Notes: generated from the letters alone by a model not told the origin. Positions 1 to 7,369 are shown, counted from the first letter of the stretch. The stretch is DNA of 9,310 nucleotides from Planctomycetota bacterium (GCA_030614245.1 JAUWKK010000083.1:1-9310), one strand, 5' to 3'. Program-made: numbers and translations.

Positions 1-1
1 G

Positions 2-469
2 TATGCGCCGCGATACAAACAGATGAGCCATGTGGGGCAAGGAATAGAGCTGCCGGAATACGAGCAGGATTTCCTGAAGGCGTGCAAAAAGATCGTCACG
101 CGCGCGCGGCGTGCAGTGCGGACGGGGATGGCCAGCATTGCCGAGCTCTATCGCGATACCTGCGAGCATCTCGAACGGATGATCCCGCAGTTTCAGACTA
201 ATCGGGTACTGGTGAGAATGCTCGTGCAAAGCTCCGACCTGCTCGACAAGGCAGCGGGCACGGGCGAATCCGAACGCATCCTTGCGGCGATGTTCAACGG
301 GCAGCTCGACGAGGCATACCTCGCAGCGGCGCGCGAGTTCCTCGAGGGTGGCTGGTATGCGAGGGCACAGGAGATGGCCGAGCGGGCGAAAGAGATCAAC
401 CCCGATAACCCCGAGACGGCGCCGATGCTCGATAAGCTCGAGCAGGCCCGCGATGCGCATCGAGTCTGA
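2..469 (+). CDS. C-terminal part of a TPR-like protein (partial at left edge)
   Basis: The frame is open from the first bases of the window to a TGA at 467-469. An ATG lies at 23, but no Shine-Dalgarno precedes it and the codons before it are also open, so the gene probably starts outside the window. The visible ~155 residues are almost all helical and charged. The last ~50 (about 98-140 from the ATG) have the spacing of a tetratricopeptide repeat: AYLAAAREFLEGG, then YARAQEMAERAKEINPDNPE, then a closing helix. TPRs are protein-protein interaction scaffolds, and no catalytic motif is visible. No signal peptide can be judged because the N-terminus is missing. The next gene starts 42 bp downstream in the same frame and may be co-transcribed. 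The TPR call rests on one repeat and a loose second, and the function is unknown. Confidence 0.7.
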   Translation, partial: YAPRYKQMSHVGQGIELPEYEQDFLKACKKIVTRARRAVRTGMASIAELYRDTCEHLERMIPQFQTNRVLVRMLVQSSDLLDKAAGTGESERILAAMFNGQLDEAYLAAAREFLEGGWYARAQEMAERAKEINPDNPETAPMLDKLEQARDAHRV

Positions 470-511
470 AAAAACAGCAACGCCGGCTTCCGGCACGCAT
501 GCTCGACAAAC

Positions 512-1528
512 GTGGAGGCTGCGGCAATATTGCACCGGTATTCGACTCTCCTCTTCCTGCTGCTCGGCGTCAGCCCGATGCTCGCCGGTGAGCCCGGCCC
601 CAGCGACCGGGAGAAACTCGAACTGGAGCTGCTCCGCGGCAAGCTCTCCGGTCGGATCGCCTTCCAGAGCAATCGCGACGGCAAGTGGGCCATATACACC
701 GTCAACATCAACGGCTCCGGCCTCAAGCGGCTGACAGATGCCGAATCCGACGCGACTCTCCCGCAGTGGACATCCAACAACCGGAAACTGGCGTTCCTCG
801 TCAATGCCGGCGGCCGCGGCCAAGTCTGCTGGATGGCAGACGACGGCTCGGGCATCGAGAAGCTGACCGTCGCCGAGCTGGATGTGAAGGCGTTCCACAT
901 AGTCTCCAGCGGCAAGGTGATGACGGTGAAGCTCGGGCCGCAGGATTGGCGGATTTATCGCCGAACGCGCTCGGAAGATAAATGGCAGGCGCACGACGTC
1001 AAGCTGAAGGGACTGATCAGCGCCGGCGCCGATATCGACGTGGCTCCGTCGTCCAACGGCCGGCTCATTGCGCTGCGCGGGGCGGCGCCGGCAGGCAAGG
1101 CCGGCAACGGCAAGGCGATGTCAATCCGTGGCGTTTACGTCGCGAAGATGGATCGGGACGGCGCGCTGACGGAGATTAAGCGGCTGGGGCCGGGCCTCGA
1201 CGCCGTCTGGTCGGAGGACTCGATCCGGCTGCTCACCTGCCACTATGCGAAGGGCGGCTGCGACGTGCTCATCTATGATACAAATACAGGACAACGCTCG
1301 CGCGTGAGCGACGAACCCGGCTGGGAATGGACCCCGGCATGGTCGCCCCGAAAGGACTGGATAGTCTACACCGCCGGCCCCTCGAAAGAGAGCGACCCGG
1401 CAACCGGGCCTTACGACCTCTACCTGCGGGAACTGCCCGACGGCGACCCGATCCGCCTGACGTTCCATCCCAAATCCGACCTCTTCCCATCCTGGCGCGG
1501 CATCGTGACCATATCGTCCAAGCCGTAG
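512..1528 (+). CDS. Exported PD40/TolB-like beta-propeller protein
   Basis: The product is up to 338 residues and starts with a signal peptide (HRYSTLLFLLLGVSPMLAG, likely cut near residue 26), so it should be periplasmic or secreted. The rest reads as WD40-like PD40 blades of the TolB type: IAFQSNRDGKWAIYTVNING with GLKRLT (about 47-75), LPQWTSNNRKLAF with DDGSGIEKLT (83-119), a weaker blade around 228-265, and PAWSPRKDWIVYTA with YDLYLRELPDGDPIRLT (275-317). Such propellers bind proteins or ligands, and no enzyme motif is seen. The GTG at 512 has no good ribosome site. A GGAGG at 514-518 lies 11 nt before a TTG at 530, which would start the protein directly at the signal peptide, so the true start may be 530. 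It follows the TPR-like gene by 42 bp and converges with the DUF4091 gene. A Pal-associated TolB role is not supported, since no pal or tolQRA genes are nearby. Confidence 0.8.
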   Translation: MEAAAILHRYSTLLFLLLGVSPMLAGEPGPSDREKLELELLRGKLSGRIAFQSNRDGKWAIYTVNINGSGLKRLTDAESDATLPQWTSNNRKLAFLVNAGGRGQVCWMADDGSGIEKLTVAELDVKAFHIVSSGKVMTVKLGPQDWRIYRRTRSEDKWQAHDVKLKGLISAGADIDVAPSSNGRLIALRGAAPAGKAGNGKAMSIRGVYVAKMDRDGALTEIKRLGPGLDAVWSEDSIRLLTCHYAKGGCDVLIYDTNTGQRSRVSDEPGWEWTPAWSPRKDWIVYTAGPSKESDPATGPYDLYLRELPDGDPIRLTFHPKSDLFPSWRGIVTISSKP

Positions 1529-1533
1529 ATATC

Positions 1534-1561
1534 GGGGAGCGCCGGGCTTGCCCTACTCCCC
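1534..1561. terminator. Possible bidirectional terminator hairpin between convergent genes
   Basis: GGGGAG (1534-1539) pairs with CTCCCC (1556-1561), and an inner GGGC-TT-GCCC (1544-1553) can extend the stem. It sits exactly where the PD40 gene (stop 1526-1528) and the leftward DUF4091 gene (stop 1553-1555) converge. There is no clear U tract on either side, so intrinsic termination is uncertain. Confidence 0.35.
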
Positions 1562-4288
1562 CTTCAGCCGGAGTATCTCGGCGATGATCTGCTTGCGCAC
1601 CTTCCCCAGGGCACCGGGGTCCGCCTCCCAGGTGCATGGGGGCCAAGTCTTGACGTCGATAGTCTGCGGCTGGACGAAGTTTGTCGGCGGGCTCGCGGTG
1701 AGCGCCACGATCCTGCCGGCGAACGCTTCGGCGGCCTTGGCGCCTTCGGGGCCGAGCGAACGCAGCAGTTCGAGGCAGGCGACGTCTTCGAGTCCCTCGC
1801 GGAGGAGCTTGAGCCGCAGGCTGGGGATCGGCACGTGCACCGTGGAACCGACGCGGCCGGGCGTGCCGGGATAGAACAGGCGGCCGTATCCTGCGGGGCG
1901 GTAAGACCCGCTGGTGATGGCCACGGGGTCTTCCCACGGCCCCTTGCCGCTGGGCGCGGCATAGACGGCCGTGTGCCTGCTGATGATCCCTCCGAGGCCC
2001 AGCCGCCAGGTGATCCAGGGCCAGATGCGATGGTGCATCGCTGCCAGGTCGATGAGCATGCTCGGGGCGGCCAAGCGCGAGCTCGAGCGGATATCGAGGC
2101 CCCACAGGTCCAATCGGCCGGCGGAACGGCGCCCCCTGAAGTAGTCCTTCCGGCTTTTCTCGACGGTCATTGCCTGTTCGAAAGTCAGCGCCCAACTGTC
2201 CGCAAGCGGCTCGATCCTGGGGCTGTAGCCTTCCATCGCGATGATCTTGAGCCTGGGGGCGTGCTTGCGTGCTATCCCGGCGAGCAGCTCAAAGCGGCCG
2301 CGCGTCCAGTTCTCGCTCAGCGGGCGTTCCACCGGCATCAGTCTGGAGCGGACGAGCCAGCCTTTCTCCGCTAAATGCGTCTGAAGCCGTGCGAAATACA
2401 ATCCCATCAACTTCTCGTCGGCCGGAGTCCATTTCTCGGACGAATGCACCGGCCTGGGCGACCACATCGGGCAGATGATCAGGTGCTGCGTGTCGGCCGA
2501 GCCTGAATCCGTCATTGCACGGTCAAACTCCGTCCAGTCGACCGTCAGGCTGTCGCCCTCGCCGGTGACCGCCGCGGCGGGGCGCTCGGGACTGAAGGCT
2601 GCCGGGCGCCAGTTGTGAATGTGATGCGCTGCGAGCGCATCGTCATAGCGCTTCATAAGTTCGGCGAATGCGGGGTCGTCTTCCTTCAGTTGATGCCCTC
2701 GGCGGATCTGCTCGGGCGTGCAGCGGAAAGCCGCCACAGGGAACGCATCCTCCGGCAGCGCGAACGGCAGCACCTCGACGGTCAGGTCGATGCGCTGTTC
2801 GGGCTGATCTGCCGCTGTGACCGTGATGGCGCCGCGATAGATGCCGGCGGCGGTATTCGCGGGAATGGCGACGTCGAACCACAGCGGCTGATTGGTTCCG
2901 GACGGCACGTCGAAGGGAACAGCGGCGCACTTGCCGGTGGTGGGCTTGCGCGTGACGGGATGAACGAACGGCACGAGCGGATCGGGCCAGAGCCCCGCCC
3001 GACCGCCCGGCGACGTCGGGGCGTCTACCGAAACGTATAGCTGGCGATAACCGATTACGCAGCCCGGCGGCAGCTTCATCCCGGTGTCGGATGCCAGTTC
3101 CGGCGTGGTCACGCGGACGTCCTTCAACTCGCCGGCAGCCCAGATCACGACCTGGCACGGCTCGGTCTCGTTCATCGCAGCACGCATCAGGATCGACTTC
3201 GAGCCGGTCACCGGCCTCGTCTGCGGGCGGATTTTCCTCGTCGGCGGCGCTATCCACACGACCAGGTCGCTCTTATGCAGCAGGAGCGGTTCCGATACCG
3301 TCCAGTCGCTGACCGCGCCGTGCTCGTCCACGGCGCGTACGCGGACGCGGGCGCTCCCTCCCTGCGGCAGATGGGGCAGTTTCCAGCCGCATCGGGGCTG
3401 TTTCAGCCCTTCCGCGAGCCTTTGCCACGGGTTATCCTCGTGGCGGTATTCTATCTGGTAGGTGACGGTGTCGCCGTTCGCGTCGGGTGGATCGATCGGC
3501 TGCCAGGAGAAGACGCAGGCGGGTCCGACCGGGCTGGCGGGCCTGGGATGCCAGACGGGCCGGTGTGGCGGCACGTTGCCCTCAAAGCTGTAGCGCACCG
3601 TCAGCCTGGGCCGCCGCGCAAGGTCAGTGTGCATATTCGAGAAGAAATACAGTGCGCCCCGTTGGGACTTCGCCAGCGGGCCTTTCGGCTTGCCGATACG
3701 CAGCACCAGGCCTTTGTTCGATGCCGGGTCCGCCAGCCACCCCTGCACCAGGCTCGGCGGCAATTTCACTTCCACAAACTGGCCCAACGGCGTCCTGACG
3801 TCGTCTTTGCTGCGGTCGCCGCGAATATCCAGCGTGCCGACCGGCTCGGGCGCGAAACCCTCCCGGCTGCCGTGCGCCGACGTGTGCGCGCACAGGGTGT
3901 ACGTGGCTTCAGACCACGTTTCGTCGTAGTAGTAAAGCCCGAGCGAAGCCGCAACGATCCTCATATTCTCGCCGCGCACCCGGTCGTTCAGACCGTCGAA
4001 ACGCAGTAGGTGACGGCGGTCGCCGGCGTCGGCGGGGTCGATCATCTCGGCGGGCAGCGAAGCGGCGCCGCTCAGCAGGCGCAGCGTGGCCGAGGCCGCC
4101 GAATCCCGCGCAAGATCGTAACCGTTGACACCGCGCTGGAATGTTACAGTCGCCTCGAACCGGTCATCTTCAGCCCCGGGCAGATTAGCGGGGACCGAGG
4201 CGGCAATAATCAATGACATGCAAAGCGTGCGAATGGACGATCCTCCTGCTGGTGTTCGAGCGCGTATTCTACAGCCCGCGCGGGGCAT
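1553..4288 (-). CDS. Exported multidomain DUF4091 / GH123-like protein
   Basis: This 911-residue protein probably acts outside the cytoplasm on glycans. A signal peptide lies at about 20-39 (RTLCMSLIIAASVPANLPGA). Residues 41-235 look like a DNRLRE-type beta-sandwich (LRFDGL, LGLYYYDETWSEATYTL, LTVRYSFEG). Residues 243-335 are a fibronectin type III domain (VTYQIEYRHED, ARVRVRAVDEHGAVSDW). Residues 338-515 match the beta domain that precedes GH123-type barrels (QPLWFDVAIPANTAAGIYRGAI). Residues 517-845 are the barrel, with a DUF4091 ending (LFYPGTPG, IPSLRLKLLREGLEDVACLELL). GH123 enzymes are beta-N-acetylgalactosaminidases, but here the usual Asp-Glu pair appears as Val-Glu (V653-E654), so activity is doubtful. 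The ATG at 4288, 15 bp after rsmA, has no ribosome site; GGAGG at 4242-4246 points instead to an ATT at 4234. The next in-frame ATG is at 4219. It is the last gene of the leftward block. Confidence 0.85.
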   Translation of the reverse strand: MPRAGCRIRARTPAGGSSIRTLCMSLIIAASVPANLPGAEDDRFEATVTFQRGVNGYDLARDSAASATLRLLSGAASLPAEMIDPADAGDRRHLLRFDGLNDRVRGENMRIVAASLGLYYYDETWSEATYTLCAHTSAHGSREGFAPEPVGTLDIRGDRSKDDVRTPLGQFVEVKLPPSLVQGWLADPASNKGLVLRIGKPKGPLAKSQRGALYFFSNMHTDLARRPRLTVRYSFEGNVPPHRPVWHPRPASPVGPACVFSWQPIDPPDANGDTVTYQIEYRHEDNPWQRLAEGLKQPRCGWKLPHLPQGGSARVRVRAVDEHGAVSDWTVSEPLLLHKSDLVVWIAPPTRKIRPQTRPVTGSKSILMRAAMNETEPCQVVIWAAGELKDVRVTTPELASDTGMKLPPGCVIGYRQLYVSVDAPTSPGGRAGLWPDPLVPFVHPVTRKPTTGKCAAVPFDVPSGTNQPLWFDVAIPANTAAGIYRGAITVTAADQPEQRIDLTVEVLPFALPEDAFPVAAFRCTPEQIRRGHQLKEDDPAFAELMKRYDDALAAHHIHNWRPAAFSPERPAAAVTGEGDSLTVDWTEFDRAMTDSGSADTQHLIICPMWSPRPVHSSEKWTPADEKLMGLYFARLQTHLAEKGWLVRSRLMPVERPLSENWTRGRFELLAGIARKHAPRLKIIAMEGYSPRIEPLADSWALTFEQAMTVEKSRKDYFRGRRSAGRLDLWGLDIRSSSRLAAPSMLIDLAAMHHRIWPWITWRLGLGGIISRHTAVYAAPSGKGPWEDPVAITSGSYRPAGYGRLFYPGTPGRVGSTVHVPIPSLRLKLLREGLEDVACLELLRSLGPEGAKAAEAFAGRIVALTASPPTNFVQPQTIDVKTWPPCTWEADPGALGKVRKQIIAEILRLKGE
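4241..4247 (-). promoter_or_regulatory. Strong Shine-Dalgarno inside the DUF4091 gene, placed for an ATT start
   Basis: On the minus strand AGGAGGA is followed after 7 nt by ATT (4234-4232), in frame with the DUF4091 gene. Translation from there would give a compact signal peptide with an Arg at position 2. The ATG at 4288 lies upstream of this site and the ATG at 4219 lies 22 nt downstream of the GGAGG core, so neither standard start uses it. The site may be a true ribosome site for a rare start, or coincidence in coding sequence. Confidence 0.45.
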
Positions 4289-4303
4289 GAATCAACCGGC
4301 GGG

Positions 4304-5173
4304 CTACTGCGGCCGGATACTCGCCGCGAGTGCATTCGCGAGTTCGATCATCGAATCGACGCCCAGCTTCTCGCCTCGGAGCCTCGGATCGAAGCCTGCG
4401 TTCTTTATGGCTTCGGCGGCGGCATTGCGGTCGAGGTCAAGCATGTCCGCGGAGATGAGCGAACCCAGGAGCGTCTTGCGGCGGTGACTGAATATCGCCT
4501 GTGCGAGGCGGCGAAAGGCCGCATACTCGCTGATGCGCTCGAGGCGCGCGTCGTCGGGGATGATCTCGACTATCGCCGAATCGACCAGCGGCTCCGGCCA
4601 GAATACCCGGCGGCTGACTTTCCGCACTATCCGCGCCGCACCGTGCACCTGGACGACTACCGACAGCATCCCGTAGTCCTTGCCGCCCGGCTCGGCGACG
4701 ATCCGCCGCGCCACTTCCTTCTGGAGCATCAGCACGAGCCGTTCAATCGGCAGCGGCCCGGAGAGCAGCGAGCAGATCGCCGGTGTGCTGATCGCGTACG
4801 GCAGATTGGCAACCACCTTCAGCGACGGGACGCCGGCGAGTGCATCAATGACGGGCTGCGATATTTCACCGCTGGAGATCGCATCGGCGTTGATAAGTTC
4901 GACATTATCGAGGCCGTCCAGATGCTCGCCGCAGATCGCCAGCAGTTGCGGCGAGATTTCGACCGCCACAACCCTTCGGGCGGCTTCGGCCAGATGCCGC
5001 GTCAGCAGCCCCGTGCCCGCCCCGATCTCGAGCACGACGTCATCGCGCGTCGCCTGCGCGGTTCGGACGATCCACGCGAGAAGATTCAGATCGAGCAGGA
5101 AATTCTGCCCCAATCGCTTCGACGGCCGAACGCCAAAGCGGCGAAGACGCTCTTTCAATTGCCGGAGCTTCAT
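4304..5173 (-). CDS. rsmA: 16S rRNA (adenine1518/1519-N6)-dimethyltransferase RsmA (KsgA)
   Basis: RsmA uses S-adenosylmethionine to dimethylate two adjacent adenines in the helix 45 loop of 16S rRNA late in small-subunit assembly, in the cytoplasm. The 289-residue product is close to the usual ~270. It shows the family start RPSKRLGQNFLLD (17-29), the SAM loop VLEIGAGTGLL (47-57), the acidic ribose contact VAVEIS (69-74), INADAI (94-99), and the catalytic NLPY motif at 123-126 (VVANLPYAIST). The C-terminal helical domain carries the family motif FSHRRKTL (228-235). The ATG at 5173-5171 overlaps the pdxA stop (ATGA), so translation is probably coupled. The frame is open further upstream but that part is out-of-frame pdxA, so the start at 5173 is preferred. 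The stop is a TAG. A pdxA-rsmA neighbourhood is also known in gammaproteobacteria. Confidence 0.97.
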   Translation of the reverse strand: MKLRQLKERLRRFGVRPSKRLGQNFLLDLNLLAWIVRTAQATRDDVVLEIGAGTGLLTRHLAEAARRVVAVEISPQLLAICGEHLDGLDNVELINADAISSGEISQPVIDALAGVPSLKVVANLPYAISTPAICSLLSGPLPIERLVLMLQKEVARRIVAEPGGKDYGMLSVVVQVHGAARIVRKVSRRVFWPEPLVDSAIVEIIPDDARLERISEYAAFRRLAQAIFSHRRKTLLGSLISADMLDLDRNAAAEAIKNAGFDPRLRGEKLGVDSMIELANALAASIRPQ

Positions 5174-6168
5174 CCTGATCCCCGCCTGCGGCAGGCGAAC
5201 CGCCCGGCCAGTTCGATTGCCCGTGCCATCGAGGTGCAATCGGCTATGCCCTTGCCGGCGATGTCGTAGGCGGTGCCGTGATCGGCCGACGTGCGGACGA
5301 TCGGCAGCCCCAGCGTGATATTCACGGCCGTCTCGAAGCAGCTCGTCTTGATCGCGATCAGCCCCTGGTCGTGATACATCGCAACGACCGCGTCGAACTT
5401 CCCGCTGAGAGCGTTGTGGAAGATGGTATCGGGCGGATGCGGCCCGGAGCAATTGATGCCTTCGCGCAGGGTGCGCTCGATTGCAGGGGCGATAATGTCG
5501 GCCTCCTCGCAGCCGAAACGTCCGCTTTCGCCGGCGTGCGGGTTCAGCCCCGCTACGGCGATGCGCGACTCTTCGATGCCGAAAAACTCGCGGAGCCCGC
5601 GATCCGTCACGGTTATCGTTCGGGCGATCCGGTCTGTAGTCAGCAGTTCGAAAACCTGCCTGAGCGGCACGTGGACGGTCACGAGCGCGACCCGCAGCGT
5701 GGGCCCGGCGAGCATCATTACGAAGTCGGCCGAGCCTGTCCGTTCGGCGAGGATCTCCGTGTGGCCCGGATGCGGACACCCGGCGAGCGCGAGGGCGGTC
5801 TTGTGAATGGGAGCCGTGGCGATTGCGTGCGCGCTGCCTTTCATGGCCAGGTCAATCGCCGCGTGGAAGTAGTCGAGCGACGCCCGACCGCCCTGCTCCG
5901 TCGGCTCGCGGGGCAGATCGGCAGGAACGTTGTCGAAATCAACAAGAACCCGGTCGCCTGACGATGCGTCGATTTCATCCGGCGAAGCTACTACGTCCCA
6001 CTCGATGTCGATGCCGCACTCGCGGACGGTACGCTGGAACACGCCCCGGTCGCCCAGCACGATGAAGCGCTCGTCACGCAATCCGCTGTCGACCAGCAGT
6101 GCTTTGAGGACGACTTCCGGCCCGATTCCGGCGGGGTCACCCATTGTGATGGCGATGGTATGTTTCAC
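5170..6168 (-). CDS. pdxA: 4-hydroxythreonine-4-phosphate dehydrogenase PdxA
   Basis: PdxA oxidises 4-phosphohydroxy-L-threonine with NAD(P)+ in the DXP-dependent route to pyridoxal 5'-phosphate. Its product condenses with deoxyxylulose 5-phosphate through PdxJ, which is not in this window. The 332-residue length is typical. Visible motifs are ITMGDPAGIGPE (7-18), TAPIHKTAL (118-126), GHTEIL (135-140), and three histidines at positions matching the divalent metal ligands known in the E. coli enzyme: H166 (VTVHVPL), H211 (NPHAGE) and H266 (YHDQGL). The C-terminal TSADHGTAYDIAGKG (293-307) is also characteristic. The start is a GTG at 6168-6166 that overlaps the lptB TGA stop, and its own TGA overlaps the rsmA ATG, so it sits in a tightly coupled three-gene run. 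The family also contains PdxA2-like proteins, but the rsmA neighbour favours genuine PLP synthesis. Confidence 0.96.
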   Translation of the reverse strand: MKHTIAITMGDPAGIGPEVVLKALLVDSGLRDERFIVLGDRGVFQRTVRECGIDIEWDVVASPDEIDASSGDRVLVDFDNVPADLPREPTEQGGRASLDYFHAAIDLAMKGSAHAIATAPIHKTALALAGCPHPGHTEILAERTGSADFVMMLAGPTLRVALVTVHVPLRQVFELLTTDRIARTITVTDRGLREFFGIEESRIAVAGLNPHAGESGRFGCEEADIIAPAIERTLREGINCSGPHPPDTIFHNALSGKFDAVVAMYHDQGLIAIKTSCFETAVNITLGLPIVRTSADHGTAYDIAGKGIADCTSMARAIELAGRFACRRRGSG

Positions 6169-6887
6169 AGTTCGAAATCGTCACCGAGATAGAGTCTGCG
6201 AACCTCGGCGTCTTCAACAATGTCTTCGGGGACGCCATGGCGGATGATAACGCCTTCCTCGATGATGTAGGCCCGGTCGGTAACGCGCAACGTCTCGCGG
6301 ACGCTATGGTCGGTCAGCAGGATGCCGAGGCCCTGGTCCCTGAAAGCGCTGATCATGCGCTGCAGCTCTGATACACGTTTCGGATCGACGCCGGAGAATG
6401 GCTCATCGAGCATCAGCAGCAAAGGCGATGTAACCAGTGACCTGGTGATCTCGAGTCTGCGCCTCTCTCCGCCCGAGAGTGTATACGCCTTCTGCCATGC
6501 CAGGTGTGCGAGTCCGGCAGTTTCGAGCATATCGCGGCAGCGCCGGCGGCGCTCGGAACAGCGCAGCGGCAGTGTCTCGAGGATCGACATCACGTTGCCC
6601 TCGACCGACATCCGCTGGAAAACCGACGGCTCCTGCGAGAGATAGCCCATCCCCAGCCGCGCGCGGCGATACATCGGCAGATTCGTCACATCAATGCCGT
6701 CGAGCAAGACGGCCCCCTGGTCCGGCCGGGTCATCCCCATCGCCATGCGGAACGACGTCGTCTTGCCGGCACCATTCGGCCCCAGCAGCCCCACTATCTC
6801 GCCGCGATCCACGTGAAAACTCACGTTATTCACGACGGTCCTGCCGGAATAGCTCTTCACCAGCCGCGTTACTTGGAACAGATGCAT
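6165..6887 (-). CDS. lptB: LPS export ABC transporter ATP-binding protein LptB
   Basis: LptB is the cytoplasmic ATPase that, with LptF and LptG, extracts lipopolysaccharide from the inner membrane and feeds it to LptC/LptA. The 240-residue product has all ABC motifs: Walker A GPNGAGKTT (36-44), Q-loop Q85 (YLSQEPSVF), signature LSGGERRRLEI (137-147), Walker B LLLMLDEP (157-163, catalytic E162), D-loop and H194 (LLTDHS). The C-terminal stretch VPEDIVEDAEVRRLYLGDDF (219-238) is typical of LptB rather than of LivF/LivG amino-acid ATPases. The ATG at 6887 has only a weak GGTGA upstream. Its TGA stop overlaps the pdxA GTG. Its usual neighbours lptC and lptA are absent; the gene upstream is a PEGA lipoprotein, separated by a 133-bp gap with a hairpin. 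Confidence 0.93.
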   Translation of the reverse strand: MHLFQVTRLVKSYSGRTVVNNVSFHVDRGEIVGLLGPNGAGKTTSFRMAMGMTRPDQGAVLLDGIDVTNLPMYRRARLGMGYLSQEPSVFQRMSVEGNVMSILETLPLRCSERRRRCRDMLETAGLAHLAWQKAYTLSGGERRRLEITRSLVTSPLLLMLDEPFSGVDPKRVSELQRMISAFRDQGLGILLTDHSVRETLRVTDRAYIIEEGVIIRHGVPEDIVEDAEVRRLYLGDDFEL

Positions 6888-6912
6888 CTCGATTTCACCG
6901 CCCCATCACGAA

Positions 6913-6945
6913 TGTGCAAAAACTGTGGAAAACTCTGGGTAAAAC
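6913..6945 (-). promoter_or_regulatory. Three direct DnaA-box-like 9-mers upstream of lptB
   Basis: Read on the minus strand, this A/T-rich patch contains TTTTACCCA (6945-6937), TTTTCCACA (6932-6924) and TTTTGCACA (6921-6913). The last two fit the DnaA-box consensus TTWTNCACA exactly and the first has one mismatch. All point the same way and are spaced 13 and 11 nt, near one helical turn. The patch is AT-rich for the window and lies 26-58 bp before the lptB start, so it could bind DnaA or another regulator. It may equally be a chance tandem of a simple motif. Confidence 0.35.
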
Positions 6946-6969
6946 CTTTGCAATTCTGCGTATAACGTG

Positions 6970-7010
6970 GCCCCTGAGCTGCGCGGTCTTCCGCGTCGTG
7001 CTCCAGGGGC
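6970..7010 (-). other. Long GC-rich hairpin after the PEGA lipoprotein gene
   Basis: On the minus strand, GCCCCT pairs with AGGGGC, GAGC with GCTC (after one bulged G), and CGCGG with CCGCG around an AAGA loop. This gives 15 base pairs in 41 nt, starting 10 nt after the PEGA stop codon. No U tract follows, so it is not a classical intrinsic terminator. It could stabilise the upstream mRNA 3' end, mark a processing site or attenuate transcription into lptB. Confidence 0.5.
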
Positions 7011-7020
7011 TTGTTGGCCA

Positions 7021-7344
7021 TCATTCTTTTTCCAACACTATGTTCAGGACTTGGTGATTTGGTTGACCAAGCACGGTGATCTTCTTCTCGTATGGTCTGA
7101 ACCCTTGGCATTCCACACGAACAAGTCTCTCACCACGTCTTGCGTGGATGATCGGCAACCGCTGCGTGAGGTTTCCCACAAAGACCCCGTCCAGAAAAAG
7201 CTCGGCATTCGTGATTGCTTGTCCATCCGGAGTGTCAACGTTGATCTCGAGATTCCCGAGGCGCGATTTGGATACAACGGGTCCAGGCGAGGCACAACTT
7301 GATAGCAGAAGACTGATGCCAAGAAGGATGATCGAATTCCTCAT
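7021..7344 (-). CDS. PEGA-domain lipoprotein
   Basis: The 107-residue product has a lipoprotein signal: MRNS, hydrophobic IILLGISLLL, then lipobox LSSC with the lipidated cysteine at 17 followed by Ala. Lipidation by Lgt and cleavage by signal peptidase II are expected, with anchoring in an envelope membrane. Residues ~30-101 form one PEGA-type beta domain: LEINVDTPDGQAI, AELFLDGVFVGNLT, then RRGERLVRVECQGFRPYEKKI. PEGA domains are surface-associated beta modules named after a PEGA motif; no enzymatic role is implied. The ATG at 7344 has a good AAGGA site 6-7 nt upstream. It follows the lepB stop by 25 bp, so it is very likely in the same transcript, and it is followed by a strong hairpin. 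Its partner is unknown. The two internal cysteines counted here are C17 and the one in VECQG. Confidence 0.85.
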   Translation of the reverse strand: MRNSIILLGISLLLSSCASPGPVVSKSRLGNLEINVDTPDGQAITNAELFLDGVFVGNLTQRLPIIHARRGERLVRVECQGFRPYEKKITVLGQPNHQVLNIVLEKE

Positions 7345-7369
7345 TTCAGTTCCTTTCTGTAAAGGCCAA

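Noticed and set aside
1269..2195. 308-residue minus-strand frame crossing the convergent gene ends
   Set aside because: It is Arg/Pro/Gly-rich shadow sequence overlapping the DUF4091 gene in another frame and running antisense through the PD40 gene.
4484..5269. 261-residue open frame on the + strand opposite rsmA
   Set aside because: It is the antisense shadow of rsmA and pdxA, whose family motifs are unmistakable. It has no ribosome site and its composition is biased to Arg/Asp/Gln.
6504..6965. Plus-strand frames over lptB and the lptB upstream gap
   Set aside because: They are antisense to a gene with all ABC ATPase motifs, and have no start signal or known motif.
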